This document shows positions 33,774-42,514 of a stretch of DNA of 64,000 nt, one piece after another. The first letter of the stretch is position 1. Each line of letters begins with the position of its first letter. The stretch is from Chitinophagaceae bacterium (lineage in GTDB: Bacteria; Bacteroidota; Bacteroidia; Chitinophagales; UBA10324). Made by a program: the position numbers and the translations under genes. The notes below the pieces were generated by a model. It saw only the letters and a list, made by a program, of their open reading frames with translations. It did not search any database and was not told the DNA's origin. The DNA is taken from positions 1 through 64,000 of the forward strand of contig CANJII010000012.1 in the NCBI GenBank assembly GCA_947474435.1. Direction: 5' to 3'.

Positions 33774-35108
33774 TTAATATGCAGATGCCGCAGAGGTCCG
33801 ACCCTTTATTCTACCTGATTTCATCAAGCCATCATAATGGCGCATAAGCAGGTGACTTTCTATTTGTTGCAAGGTGTCGAGGACAACACCAACCATAATC
33901 AACAATGAAGTACCGCCGAAGAAATTACCAAACTCACCAATCATTCCAAACATGGCTGCGAATGCGGGTAATATTGCTACCAATGCGAGAAATATAGAAC
34001 CAGGCAATGTAATCCGACTCATGATTCCATCAATAAAATCAGCAGTTTTCTTTCCTGGTTTTATACCGGGAATGAACCCGCCATTTCGCTTCATATCATC
34101 AGCCATCTGCACAGGATTAACAATTAATGCAGTATAGAAATAAGTGAAGACGATAATGAGCACACTGAAAATTACATTGTACCAAAAACTGGTGTGATCA
34201 GTAAATACCCCTGCCCCCTGGCTTGCAGCAGAATCAGGAAAAAACTGAGAAATAGTTGCGGGTATAAACATTAAAGCCTGAGCAAATATGATAGGCATTA
34301 CACCGGCAGCATTAACTTTTAAAGGAATATACTGACGAACACCACCGTATTGTTTATTGCCTACAATTCTCTTGGCATACTGAACAGGAATTTTTCTTGT
34401 TCCCTGAACTAATAAAATCACCAACATGATTACAGCAATTAATGCTGCAACTTCTCCAATGAAAGCAACTAAACCTCCATTGCCTCCTGCACTCATCCGT
34501 GAAGTAAATTCAGCGGCTAATGCAAATGGTAAGCGAGCTAAAATTCCAACCATGATTAAAAGTGAAATACCATTTCCTATTCCTTTATCAGTAATTTTTT
34601 CACCCAACCACATCACGAAAATTGTACCTGCGGTTAATACTACTAAAGTAGAGAACCAGAATAATCCTTCGCTAACAAGAATTTGGGCTCCTAAACTTTT
34701 TATGTAAACTACATATGCTGATGCCTGCAAAGCTGTAACAACAACAGTAAGCAAACGGGTATATTGATTAACTGTACGACGACCGCTTTCGTCCTTCTGT
34801 AATTTCTGAACAGCAGGAACAGCCATTCCCAACAGCTGCATAACGATGGATGCAGAAATGTAAGGCATAATTCCCAATGCAAAAATGGAAGCGCGAGTGA
34901 ATGCACCTCCGGCAAAAATGTTTACCAATCCAAAGATTCCTTTGCCTCCCTGATCTTCTAACTGATGCAATTGTGAGCCATCAATACCAGGTAAAACAAT
35001 GTAAGAACCTACACGGTAAATGGCTACTAAACCTAAAGTCATGAGAATACGAAACCTAAGGTCTTCTATTCTCCAGATATTTTTAATTGTTTGAATGAAA
35101 TGATTCAT
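33774..35108 (-). CDS. secY: Preprotein translocase subunit SecY
   Basis: A 444-aa inner-membrane channel of the Sec system with ten membrane helices. The plug and pore regions are recognisable: YRVGSYIVLPGIDGSQLHQL, IMPYISASIVMQLLGMAVPA and GEKITDKGIGNGISLLIMVG. NPVQMADDMKRNGGFIPGI is the cytoplasmic ribosome/SecA-contact loop. It follows rplO after 135 bp, a wider gap than usual, which contains a hairpin at 35193-35225, and precedes map by 14 bp. Confidence 0.97.
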   Translation of the reverse strand: MNHFIQTIKNIWRIEDLRFRILMTLGLVAIYRVGSYIVLPGIDGSQLHQLEDQGGKGIFGLVNIFAGGAFTRASIFALGIMPYISASIVMQLLGMAVPAVQKLQKDESGRRTVNQYTRLLTVVVTALQASAYVVYIKSLGAQILVSEGLFWFSTLVVLTAGTIFVMWLGEKITDKGIGNGISLLIMVGILARLPFALAAEFTSRMSAGGNGGLVAFIGEVAALIAVIMLVILLVQGTRKIPVQYAKRIVGNKQYGGVRQYIPLKVNAAGVMPIIFAQALMFIPATISQFFPDSAASQGAGVFTDHTSFWYNVIFSVLIIVFTYFYTALIVNPVQMADDMKRNGGFIPGIKPGKKTADFIDGIMSRITLPGSIFLALVAILPAFAAMFGMIGEFGNFFGGTSLLIMVGVVLDTLQQIESHLLMRHYDGLMKSGRIKGRTSAASAY

Positions 35109-35192
35109 ATTTATTCAGCTTTCTGAAAGGGCAACAAATGTAATTTTAATTTAAGTATCTGCAAGGAAGATGAAATACTTCTTTACACAAAA

Positions 35193-35225
35193 ATGCCCCG
35201 ATACAATTTCGTTTGATCGAGGCAT
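35193..35225 (-). terminator. Terminator-like hairpin between rplO and secY
   Basis: ATGCCCCGAT pairs with ATCGAGGCAT (one C-A mismatch) across a 13-nt loop. On the minus strand the stem is followed by TTTTT. It could be a weak terminator or attenuator that lowers secY-map relative to the ribosomal genes. Confidence 0.55.
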
Positions 35226-35243
35226 CAATTTCATTATGAGTTA

Positions 35244-35699
35244 TTATTTCTTTTCCAGCAAGGTTAGTGTTCCGCCAGCACTTTCAATTGCAGCTTTGGC
35301 TTTTGCACTTGCTGCATTGGCAGTGATATTCAATTTAGCAGTTAACTCGCCGCGACCTAATATTTTAATCGGCTCATTGCGTTGAACATATCCTATCTCT
35401 TTCAACACCGCAAAATTCACTTCTTTTAAATTATGCTTGGTTACTAAATTCTGTAAAGCATCTAAATTAAATTCAGCGAACTCAACACGGAACGGGTTAG
35501 TGAAACCGTACTTAGGAACGCGACGCTGCAAAGGCATTTGACCACCTTCAAAACCTCTTTTATTTTTATGACCTGAGCGAGAGCCGGCACCATTCATACC
35601 TCTAGTTGAAGTACCACCGTGTCCGCTACCTTGTCCGCGACCAATACGCTTTCGATTTTTTGTTGCGCCTTCTGCAGGTTTTAATGTATGTAAATTCAT
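35244..35699 (-). CDS. rplO: 50S ribosomal protein L15
   Basis: A 151-aa protein starting MNLHTLKPAEGATKNRKRIG and continuing GRGQGSGHGGTSTRGMNGAG, the glycine-rich N-terminal arm of L15. The globular part has PLQRRVPKYGFTNPFR and the end contains AKAKAAIESAGGTLTLL. It binds 23S rRNA in the large subunit. The gene follows rpmD by 25 bp in the usual spc-operon order. Confidence 0.97.
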   Translation of the reverse strand: MNLHTLKPAEGATKNRKRIGRGQGSGHGGTSTRGMNGAGSRSGHKNKRGFEGGQMPLQRRVPKYGFTNPFRVEFAEFNLDALQNLVTKHNLKEVNFAVLKEIGYVQRNEPIKILGRGELTAKLNITANAASAKAKAAIESAGGTLTLLEKK

Positions 35700-35724
35700 T
35701 TTTGCGAGAATTAAACTTTAATAA

Positions 35725-35910
35725 TTATCCAGTTACTTCTTCAGTAGTCACTAAGTGACTTACTTTACCAATCATTCCAAGAATCTGATGCGTTCCTTCT
35801 TTAATAACAGGCACATGTAGTCTTTTTATTCCAAGAGCTTTGATTGTTCTCTTCTGACGATCAGTGCGGTCAATTGCACTTTTAACCTGTGTAATTTTAA
35901 TTTTTGCCAT
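35725..35910 (-). CDS. rpmD: 50S ribosomal protein L30
   Basis: A 61-aa protein (MAKIKITQVKSAIDRTDRQK, then ALGIKRLHVPVIKEGTHQIL) of the typical L30 size. It lies between rpsE and rplO. The 84-bp gap upstream of its start is wider than normal in this operon and contains AT-rich short repeats (35955-35990). Confidence 0.95.
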   Translation of the reverse strand: MAKIKITQVKSAIDRTDRQKRTIKALGIKRLHVPVIKEGTHQILGMIGKVSHLVTTEEVTG

Positions 35911-35954
35911 TTTCTATTTCTTTAAAATTCTTTTTTCAATAACTTCAGAAATTG

Positions 35955-35990
35955 ATTATCAAATTTCCAAATCATCAAATTATCAAATCG
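35955..35990. repeat. AT-rich short tandem-like repeats between rpmD and rpsE
   Basis: Reiterated ATCAAAT/CAAATT words (for example CAAATCATCAAATTATCAAA) fill the gap. Similar low-complexity words occur in other gaps of this window. Confidence 0.5.
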
Positions 35991-35994
35991 TTTT

Positions 35995-36513
35995 TTATCC
36001 GTTAAATACTTTTTTCAAAGTGATGCCACGAGTCATTGCAACTGAAACAGGATCACGCAAATCAGTTAATGCTTTTATGGTTGCCTTAACAACATTGTGC
36101 GGGTTTGATGAACCCAATGATTTTGCCAACACATCCGTAACACCTGCACTCTCCAACACTGCACGCATTGCTCCGCCTGCAATTACACCGGTACCATGAG
36201 AAGCCGGTTTTACCCAAACTTTAGATGCTCCGTATTTTGAAATCTGTTCGTGAGGAATAGTGCCTTTCAGAATAGGAACTTTAACGAGGTTCTTTTTTGC
36301 ATCGTCAATTCCTTTAGTGATTGCTTCCTGTACTTCACGCGCTTTACCCAAACCGTGACCTACAATTCCGTTTGAATCTCCAACTACTACGAGCGCAGAG
36401 AAACTGAATGTACGACCACCCTTTGTTGTTTTAGTAACACGGTTAATGCTTACTACCTTTTCTTTTAAATCGAGTTCGCTTGCTTTAACCCGTTGTATTG
36501 TTGCTTGAGACAT
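35995..36513 (-). CDS. rpsE: 30S ribosomal protein S5
   Basis: A 172-aa protein with the S5 N-terminal domain ([40 protein letters not shown]) and C-terminal domain ([37 protein letters not shown]). It takes part in decoding fidelity and in tRNA selection. It follows rplR by 29 bp. Confidence 0.97.
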   Translation of the reverse strand: MSQATIQRVKASELDLKEKVVSINRVTKTTKGGRTFSFSALVVVGDSNGIVGHGLGKAREVQEAITKGIDDAKKNLVKVPILKGTIPHEQISKYGASKVWVKPASHGTGVIAGGAMRAVLESAGVTDVLAKSLGSSNPHNVVKATIKALTDLRDPVSVAMTRGITLKKVFNG

Positions 36514-36542
36514 TTTTATTTATGCTATAATGTTGTTCAAAT

Positions 36543-36890
36543 CTAAAATTGTAATCCACCTTCTCTTGCGCCTTCAGCTATTGCCTGAATGCGACCATGA
36601 TAAAGAAAACCACCACGATCAAAAACTGCGGTTGTAATTCCTTTGTCGGCAGCCATTTTCGCTAAAGCAACACCAACCTGCTTTGATTTTTCAATCTTGG
36701 TTCCTTTTAAATCTTTCAAGTCGCGTGATGAAGCGGCTAACAAAGTATGACCTGCTTCGTCGTTAATTAATTGTGCATAGATTTCGCTGTTGCTGCGATA
36801 CACACTGATGCGCGGACGCTCGGCAGTACCTGAAATTTTCTTGCGAATTCTCTTGTGAATTTTAAAGCGGCTTATTGATTTTGCTGACAT
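36543..36890 (-). CDS. rplR: 50S ribosomal protein L18
   Basis: The protein is 115 aa from [20 protein letters not shown], with [40 protein letters not shown] and GGLQF, typical of L18, which binds 5S rRNA. The frame is open for 51 more codons to 37043, but that extension overlaps rplF and lacks homology, so the start at 36890 is used. Confidence 0.96.
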   Translation of the reverse strand: MSAKSISRFKIHKRIRKKISGTAERPRISVYRSNSEIYAQLINDEAGHTLLAASSRDLKDLKGTKIEKSKQVGVALAKMAADKGITTAVFDRGGFLYHGRIQAIAEGAREGGLQF

Positions 36891-36918
36891 CTTATTTATT
36901 GTTCTTTTCTTAAAAAAT

Positions 36919-37479
36919 TTATTTAGCGCTCGCAGCAGACTTACCTGCTTTGCGACGAAGAATTTCAGTAGTGTACTTGATACCTTTTCCTTTGTAAGGC
37001 TCAGGGCGACGAACTTCGCGAATCTTTGCAGCCATTTGTCCAAGTAATTGTTTGTCGGCTGAATCCATTGTTATCATCGGGTTCTGTCCTTTCAATTGTT
37101 CTGCAGAAATTTTAATTTCTTTCGGAACCATGAATAAAACCGGGTGAGAGAAACCCACACTCAATTCCAACATCTGACCGGTTACTGTTGCACGAAATCC
37201 CACACCCACCAATTCCAGTTTCTTCTGATATCCTGTAGCAACACCATTCACCATGTTATTTAACAATGCACGATACAAACCATGCATGGCTTTGTGACGC
37301 TTCTGTTCAGTGGGGCGACTGAGAATAATGTTTTCTCCTTCAACCTTCACTGTAATATCCACATCAACCTTTTGCTTTAATTCGCCTTTAGGTCCTTTCA
37401 CAGTTACCATGTTGTTTTCAGCAACATTTACTGTAACACCTTTCAGTAAGGCAACGGGCATTTTTCCAATCCGTGACAT
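36919..37479 (-). CDS. rplF: 50S ribosomal protein L6
   Basis: A 186-aa protein with [53 protein letters not shown] and [20 protein letters not shown], the conserved parts of both L6 domains. It follows rpsH by 24 bp. Confidence 0.97.
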   Translation of the reverse strand: MSRIGKMPVALLKGVTVNVAENNMVTVKGPKGELKQKVDVDITVKVEGENIILSRPTEQKRHKAMHGLYRALLNNMVNGVATGYQKKLELVGVGFRATVTGQMLELSVGFSHPVLFMVPKEIKISAEQLKGQNPMITMDSADKQLLGQMAAKIREVRRPEPYKGKGIKYTTEILRRKAGKSAASAK

Positions 37480-37503
37480 ATTCTATGCTTTCTCTTTACT
37501 CGA

Positions 37504-37905
37504 TTAATTAACTTTAAATAAAATTTCACCACCAACTTTCTGAGCACGGGCTTCTTTCTCGGTCATTACTCCCTTTGGTGTGCTAACCACTACTATTCCC
37601 AAACCATTTAAGGTGCGTGGCAACATATCGCTTGATGAATACTTACGCAATCCCGGACGGCTTACTCTCCATATTTTGCGGATAGCAGGAAGGCGCGTTT
37701 CAGGATTGTATTTTAATGCAATCATAATTGTGCCTTGCGGACCCTTTGCATCATCGAATTTATACTTGAGAATGTATCCTTTTTCGTAAAGAATTTCAGT
37801 AATCCTCTTCTTTAAATTCGAAGCCGGAATTTCTACAATTCGGTGGTTCGCATGCTGCGCATTACGCACGCGTGTGAGGTAGTCGGCTATCGGATCTGTT
37901 ACCAT
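37504..37905 (-). CDS. rpsH: 30S ribosomal protein S8
   Basis: A 133-aa protein starting MVTDPIADYLTRVRNAQHAN, with ILYEKGYILKYKF and KGVMTEKEARAQKVGGEILF, complete S8. It binds the central domain of 16S rRNA, and in other bacteria it represses its own operon. It is the first gene of the ribosomal block here: rpsN and rplE, which normally precede it, are absent. A -7 promoter lies at 37937-37944. Confidence 0.97.
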   Translation of the reverse strand: MVTDPIADYLTRVRNAQHANHRIVEIPASNLKKRITEILYEKGYILKYKFDDAKGPQGTIMIALKYNPETRLPAIRKIWRVSRPGLRKYSSSDMLPRTLNGLGIVVVSTPKGVMTEKEARAQKVGGEILFKVN

Positions 37906-38311
37906 AAATAGGAAATCGTTATTTTTTTTGGGATGGCAAAGGTAAACATCTGATTCACTTTACCAAGTGGCTGATAAATATTGTTAGATAAAGCAATTGC
38001 TCCCTTAAAATTAGCAATAAAAAAATGTCCATTTCATTGAGTCAATTTTATTTTTCCATTCATTATTTCCTGAATAGACAATTGATTTATATAAAAAATT
38101 CAATCGATTGTAAAATAATACTTCATTGGTTGTTTTAGTATCGATAATTTTTAATATGCTAACCATCTGAATTCGAATTAGTAAATATTATCTGGTTTTA
38201 TCAATAAAAATTATTGTTTTTTATCCAATAAGAAGCATTTCAGAACTTTTGTTATACCGTAACCTCAATAAACTTTCGTAAGAGATATATTATGGAAATT
38301 AAAAATACTGC
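37906..38311. other. Gene-free AT-rich region upstream of rpsH
   Basis: About 400 bp with no open frame resembling a protein; rpsN/rplE are not here in whole or visible fragments. It holds the rpsH promoter at its left end. An imperfect inverted repeat (CAATTGATT ... AATCGATTG) lies near 38080-38110. Confidence 0.6.
37937..37944 (-). promoter_or_regulatory. -7 element for the rpsH ribosomal operon
   Basis: The minus strand reads TACCTTTG, a perfect TAnnTTTG, 31 bp before the rpsH start, with a CTTGG box roughly 20 bp upstream. It indicates that the ribosomal block is transcribed from its own promoter. Confidence 0.55.
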
Positions 38312-39502
38312 CTATTCAAAATTGATTCTATAAAGTTTTCCTGCTTTGGTTGGACCAAGGGCTGTTTGTCCGCAAACATATAATTCACCTGCTTCGTCTT
38401 CACCAAAACTATTGAGGTAGAATTCTCCTTTCGGGCTAATCACACTTAATTGTCTGCGTTCCCAGGTAGTGGAACCTGCAGGTTGTAAGAGCATAAAGAA
38501 AGGCCCGGTCCAATCGCCGAAAATATACTTGCCTTGCATATCGGCATACTTAGTACCTCGATAAACATAACCACCAATCACACATTTACCTATGGAATGA
38601 TTGTATTCATCAATGGGCATTTCTAAACCTGTCATAACACAATTTTCAGTTGGATTAAAACAATGTTTGCCTTCCATTGTTTTCCATCCATAATTTTTTC
38701 CTTTTTCAATGATGTCAATTTCTTCATATTCATTCTGACCAACATCTGCACAAAATAGATGGCCGGTTTTTCTGTCGAACGAAAAGCGCCACGGATTGCG
38801 CAAACCATAGCACCATATTTCATCGCTGCCACCTTTGTTTACGAAAGGATTATCAGCAGGGATTACATATCCACTTGCAGCATTTACATCTATCCGCAAA
38901 ATTTTTCCAAGCAAAGTGTTTGTGTTTTGCCCGTTGCCAATAGTGCCGTGTTTATCTCCTGCACCACCACCATCTCCGGTACCAATGTATAGGTATCCAT
39001 CCTTTCCGAAAGCCAATTGTCCACCATTGTGATTTGATTCAGGTTCGTTAATTTTCAGAATAATTTTTTCTGTTGTGCTTGCCACATCGGGATTTGATGA
39101 AACTGAGTATTCGGCAACCACGCTGGTGTTGTCCATTCCTTTTAATGTGGCAGGTGCAGAATAATAGATGAAGAATTTTCCATTTGTTTTGTATTGCGGA
39201 TGAAAAGCCAGACCGAGCAACCCTTTTTCGGAATAAATGGCAAATAATTTATCGAGTTTGGCTGTTACATCAATAAATGGCACAGGTAAGAGAGAACCAT
39301 TCTTTATTATTCGAACAGTTCCGCTTTGTTCGATCACGAACAAACGATTGCTTCCATCGTTTGCATTCACCGCACCAATAGGGGCTTCAAGTTCAGAACA
39401 TATTTCAACCAAAGAAATACTATAGGCAATTGGCTTTTCTTTTTTCACTTCTGAACCGGCGCATGCAAGAAAAAGTAATATGGAGAGCGAAATTATTTTC
39501 AT
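38312..39502 (-). CDS. PQQ-dependent sugar dehydrogenase lipoprotein
   Basis: A 396-aa protein of the soluble glucose/sorbosone dehydrogenase propeller family. The six-bladed core shows GLLGLAFHPQYKTNGKFFIY, HNGGQLAFGKDGYLYIGTGD and the RNPWRFSFDRKTGHLFCADV strand, with Arg and His residues placed as in PQQ-binding members. The start MKIISLSILLFLACAG suggests a lipoprotein signal, so it would oxidise aldoses on the periplasmic or outer-membrane face. Whether PQQ is made by this organism is not shown, and the nearest PqqD-like gene is not a pqq operon. A TAACTTTG element at 39526-39533 precedes it. Confidence 0.85.
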   Translation of the reverse strand: MKIISLSILLFLACAGSEVKKEKPIAYSISLVEICSELEAPIGAVNANDGSNRLFVIEQSGTVRIIKNGSLLPVPFIDVTAKLDKLFAIYSEKGLLGLAFHPQYKTNGKFFIYYSAPATLKGMDNTSVVAEYSVSSNPDVASTTEKIILKINEPESNHNGGQLAFGKDGYLYIGTGDGGGAGDKHGTIGNGQNTNTLLGKILRIDVNAASGYVIPADNPFVNKGGSDEIWCYGLRNPWRFSFDRKTGHLFCADVGQNEYEEIDIIEKGKNYGWKTMEGKHCFNPTENCVMTGLEMPIDEYNHSIGKCVIGGYVYRGTKYADMQGKYIFGDWTGPFFMLLQPAGSTTWERRQLSVISPKGEFYLNSFGEDEAGELYVCGQTALGPTKAGKLYRINFE

Positions 39503-39525
39503 AATGAGTGAATTAAGGAATGAAT

Positions 39526-39533
39526 CAAAGTTA
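39526..39533 (-). promoter_or_regulatory. -7 element for the sugar dehydrogenase gene
   Basis: Minus strand TAACTTTG, matching TAnnTTTG, 23 bp before the start codon. Confidence 0.45.
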
Positions 39534-39603
39534 AATAAAGGAAGAATTACGATACTCTTTGTGATTAATTATTTTAGCCGGCTCAAAATAAAAATTATCA
39601 CTC

Positions 39604-40575
39604 ATGAAAGGTCCAGTCTCACAATTTATCACACATCACTACAGGCATTTTAATTCCGCAGCATTGATTGATGCAGCAAAAGGATACGAAGCACATTTAA
39701 CTGCAGGTGGAAAAATGATGGTGACACTTGCCGGAGCCATGAGCACCGCCGAATTAGGAATTTCGTTTGCCGAAATGATTCGTCAGGGAAAGGTTGATAT
39801 TATTTCGTGCACAGGTGCAAATCTGGAAGAAGACATAATGAATCTCGTAGCACACTCACATTACAAGCGTGTGCCGAATTATCGCGAGTTAACTCCGCAA
39901 GATGAATGGGATTTATTGGAGAATCATTACAATCGTGTAACTGATACTTGTATTCCGGAAGAAGAAGCTTTTCGCCGGTTGCAAAAACACATTCATAAAG
40001 TATGGAAAGATGCAGAGACAAATGGCGAACGATATTTTCCGCACGAGTACATGTACAAAATTTTGCTGAGTGGTGAGTTGGAGCAGTATTACGAAATTGA
40101 TCCGAAGGATTCATGGATGCTTGCAGCTGCACAAAAAAATATCCCCATCATTGTACCCGGTTGGGAAGATTCTACCATGGGAAATATTTTTGCTTCGTAT
40201 TGTATAAAGGGCGAACTGAAACCTTTCACCATGAAATCAGGAATTGAATACATGGTATGGCTAACCGAGTGGTATAGAAATAATTCATCGGGCAAGGGTG
40301 TAGGATTTTTTCAAATAGGTGGAGGTATTGCAGGTGATTTCCCGATTTGTGTTGTGCCGATGATGTATCAGGATTTAGAGTGGCACGATGTTCCGTTCTG
40401 GAGTTATTTCTGCCAGATCAGTGATTCAACAACTTCGTACGGTTCTTATAGTGGTGCAGTTCCTAATGAAAAAATAACCTGGGGAAAACTCGATATCAAT
40501 ACACCGAAGTTTATTGTGGAGAGCGATGCTACCATAGTTGCTCCGCTGATATTTGCTTATATACTTGGGTGGTGA
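39604..40575 (+). CDS. Deoxyhypusine synthase-like enzyme
   Basis: A 323-aa protein of the DHS family (PF01916). In eukaryotes and archaea DHS uses NAD and spermidine to put an aminobutyl group on eIF5A; bacteria lack that target. The catalytic lysine is K295 in NEKITWGKLDINT, matching the WGK of DHS. NAD-site parts are MMVTLAGAMSTAELG, ISCTGANLEEDIMN and GFFQIGGGIAGDFPI. The acidic ESDATIVAPLI at the end fits the polyamine site. Bacterial relatives are thought to transfer aminobutyl groups between polyamines (homospermidine-like chemistry). The gene's last bases merge into a repeat tract at 40571-40642. Confidence 0.88.
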   Translation: MKGPVSQFITHHYRHFNSAALIDAAKGYEAHLTAGGKMMVTLAGAMSTAELGISFAEMIRQGKVDIISCTGANLEEDIMNLVAHSHYKRVPNYRELTPQDEWDLLENHYNRVTDTCIPEEEAFRRLQKHIHKVWKDAETNGERYFPHEYMYKILLSGELEQYYEIDPKDSWMLAAAQKNIPIIVPGWEDSTMGNIFASYCIKGELKPFTMKSGIEYMVWLTEWYRNNSSGKGVGFFQIGGGIAGDFPICVVPMMYQDLEWHDVPFWSYFCQISDSTTSYGSYSGAVPNEKITWGKLDINTPKFIVESDATIVAPLIFAYILGW

Positions 40576-40642
40576 GGGTGGTGAGGATGGTGAATGGTCA
40601 ATGGTCAATGGTCAATGGTCAATGGTGAATAGTCAATGTTCA
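40571..40642 (+). repeat. Tandem 9-bp and 7-bp repeat tract
   Basis: GGTGGTGAG-like 9-bp units run from the stop of the preceding gene. ATGGTGA follows at 40587, and then seven 7-bp units from 40594 to 40642: ATGGTCA four times, then ATGGTGA, ATAGTCA and ATGTTCA. Confidence 0.85.
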
Positions 40643-40802
40643 AGCTTATAAGATTGTATGAAATAAGTTTGAACACTACTGACTTTCAAGTCTGACACCG
40701 TGGATTATCCATTCGCAGGTTTCACTTGGTGTAAACCACATTAGAAGAAATATTAGCCAATACTGATTTGATAAATTTTTCAATTGGTAAAAAGTCTGCT
40801 GT

Positions 40803-40810
40803 TACATTTG
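40803..40810 (+). promoter_or_regulatory. -7 element just before the M1 peptidase start
   Basis: TACATTTG matches TAnnTTTG, with TTGG at 40784. The ATG is only 6 bp downstream, implying a leaderless or near-leaderless transcript, if real. Confidence 0.3.
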
Positions 40811-40815
40811 AATCC

Positions 40816-42498
40816 ATGAAAATCGTTTTCAGAAACACTATACTCTTCCTCCTATTTACTACCAGTTCATCAATTACATTTTCACAAAATTTAAAATTTT
40901 CGTTTGCTGATTCGCTTCGCGGCAGTCTTCGACCACAGCGCACCTGTTACGATGTTTATTACTATGATTTATTTGTTCGGGTAAATGTTTTGAAAAAAAG
41001 TATTGATGGTTACAACAATATCTATTTTCATACAATCGAAAAATTCACTGAACTGCAAATTGATTTATTCAATAACTTAAGCATTACAAAAATTTTATTT
41101 CGTGGTGAAGAATTAAAATACAAACGGGTAGCCGATGCGGTATTTATCACTTTTCCAATAGAACAACAAGTGGGCGATACCGGAAAATTATTTATCGCTT
41201 ACAAGGGAATTCCAATCAGCGCCAAAAATGCGCCATGGGATGGTGGCTTTGTTTGGAAGAAAGATGCCAACGGAAAAGATTGGGTTGGTGTGGCATGCGA
41301 AGGAACCGGAGCAAGTTTATGGTGGCCCAACAAAGATTACCTCGGCGATGAACCCGACAGCATGAAAATTACTTTCAATTCACCTTCAGGATTAACCTGT
41401 GTCAGCAATGGAAGATTGATCAATCATTTTGATATTCCCGACCACACAACCAATTGGATATGGAAAGTGAGTTATCCCATCAACAATTATAATGTCACTC
41501 TTAATTTAGCTGATTATGCATTAGTGACTGATACTTTCGTTCGAAGCAATAATTCGAAGCTGAGCTTAGATTATTATGTATTGAAAGAAAATGAATGGAA
41601 AGCAAAACAACATTTTCAGCAAGTGAAAACCATGATGGCTTGTTATGAAAAAGTATTTGGCGAATATCCGTTCAGCCGCGATGGATATAAATTAGTGGAA
41701 AGTTTTTATTGGGGAATGGAACACCAGACCGCAGTTGCGTATGGTAATCAATATGTAAATAATAAGTGGGGATTTGATTTTATAATCATTCACGAAACGG
41801 CGCATGAATGGTGGGGCAATAATGTAAGTTGTCAGGATTTAGCCGATATGTGGATTCACGAATCGTTTGCCACTTATGCTGAAGCGTTGTATGAAGAATG
41901 TACAAGAGGTTATGATACTTCAGTTGCCTACCTCATGAATCAGAAATGGAACATTGAAGACAAGCAGCCCATTGTTGGACCATATGGCGTAAACTATGAA
42001 CATGGCGATAACGATCAGTATAATAAAGGCGCTTGGATGATTCACACATTCAGAAACATGTTGTCCAATGATGATTTATTTTTTTCAATACTGAAAGGAA
42101 TTCAAACACAATTTGGTTTAAAGTGTATCACTTCAGATCAATTGGTTCAATATATTAATGAGCAAAGCAACTGTGATTATACTTGGTTCTTCCATCAGTA
42201 TTTAAACTACTCAACGGCTCCGGTTTTTACATATAGTTTAAAACAGAAGGGGAAAAATTCAGAGTTGTATTACAAATGGAAATCAGATGTACAGGAGTTC
42301 CGGGTACCAATTAAAGTGGTTGCATCTGTTACCGGAGAATATGCTGCGAGAAAAGAATCATACCTGAAAATAATTCCGGATACTGCATGGCAAAAAACAG
42401 TAATCAAGAATTTAAAAGTAAAAGATTTTGCAGTTGATCAAACAAGTGTTTATTGCAAAACAGAATTCATTAAAAAATTAAAGGGAATTAAATTATAA
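40816..42498 (+). CDS. Exported M1-family metallopeptidase
   Basis: A 560-aa zinc aminopeptidase-like protein. It begins with a signal peptide (MKIVFRNTILFLLFTTSSSI, then TFSQ). The exopeptidase motif appears as YWGMEHQTAVAYG (a GAMEN variant). The zinc site is HETAH (H326, E327, H330), with the third ligand E349 in IHESFATYAEAL. A Tyr-rich C-terminal portion follows. It should hydrolyse peptides in the periplasm or outside the cell. The frame extends 16 codons upstream, but the signal peptide begins at 40816. Confidence 0.9.
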   Translation: MKIVFRNTILFLLFTTSSSITFSQNLKFSFADSLRGSLRPQRTCYDVYYYDLFVRVNVLKKSIDGYNNIYFHTIEKFTELQIDLFNNLSITKILFRGEELKYKRVADAVFITFPIEQQVGDTGKLFIAYKGIPISAKNAPWDGGFVWKKDANGKDWVGVACEGTGASLWWPNKDYLGDEPDSMKITFNSPSGLTCVSNGRLINHFDIPDHTTNWIWKVSYPINNYNVTLNLADYALVTDTFVRSNNSKLSLDYYVLKENEWKAKQHFQQVKTMMACYEKVFGEYPFSRDGYKLVESFYWGMEHQTAVAYGNQYVNNKWGFDFIIIHETAHEWWGNNVSCQDLADMWIHESFATYAEALYEECTRGYDTSVAYLMNQKWNIEDKQPIVGPYGVNYEHGDNDQYNKGAWMIHTFRNMLSNDDLFFSILKGIQTQFGLKCITSDQLVQYINEQSNCDYTWFFHQYLNYSTAPVFTYSLKQKGKNSELYYKWKSDVQEFRVPIKVVASVTGEYAARKESYLKIIPDTAWQKTVIKNLKVKDFAVDQTSVYCKTEFIKKLKGIKL

Positions 42499-42514
42499 AC
42501 TTAAATTCAGAATT

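Noticed and set aside
37906-38311. Decayed rpsN or rplE before rpsH
   Set aside because: No matching amino acid motif (for example the zinc-ribbon of S14) is seen in any frame.
40594-40642. CRISPR-like array
   Set aside because: The units are 7 bp with no spacers, so this is a simple tandem repeat.
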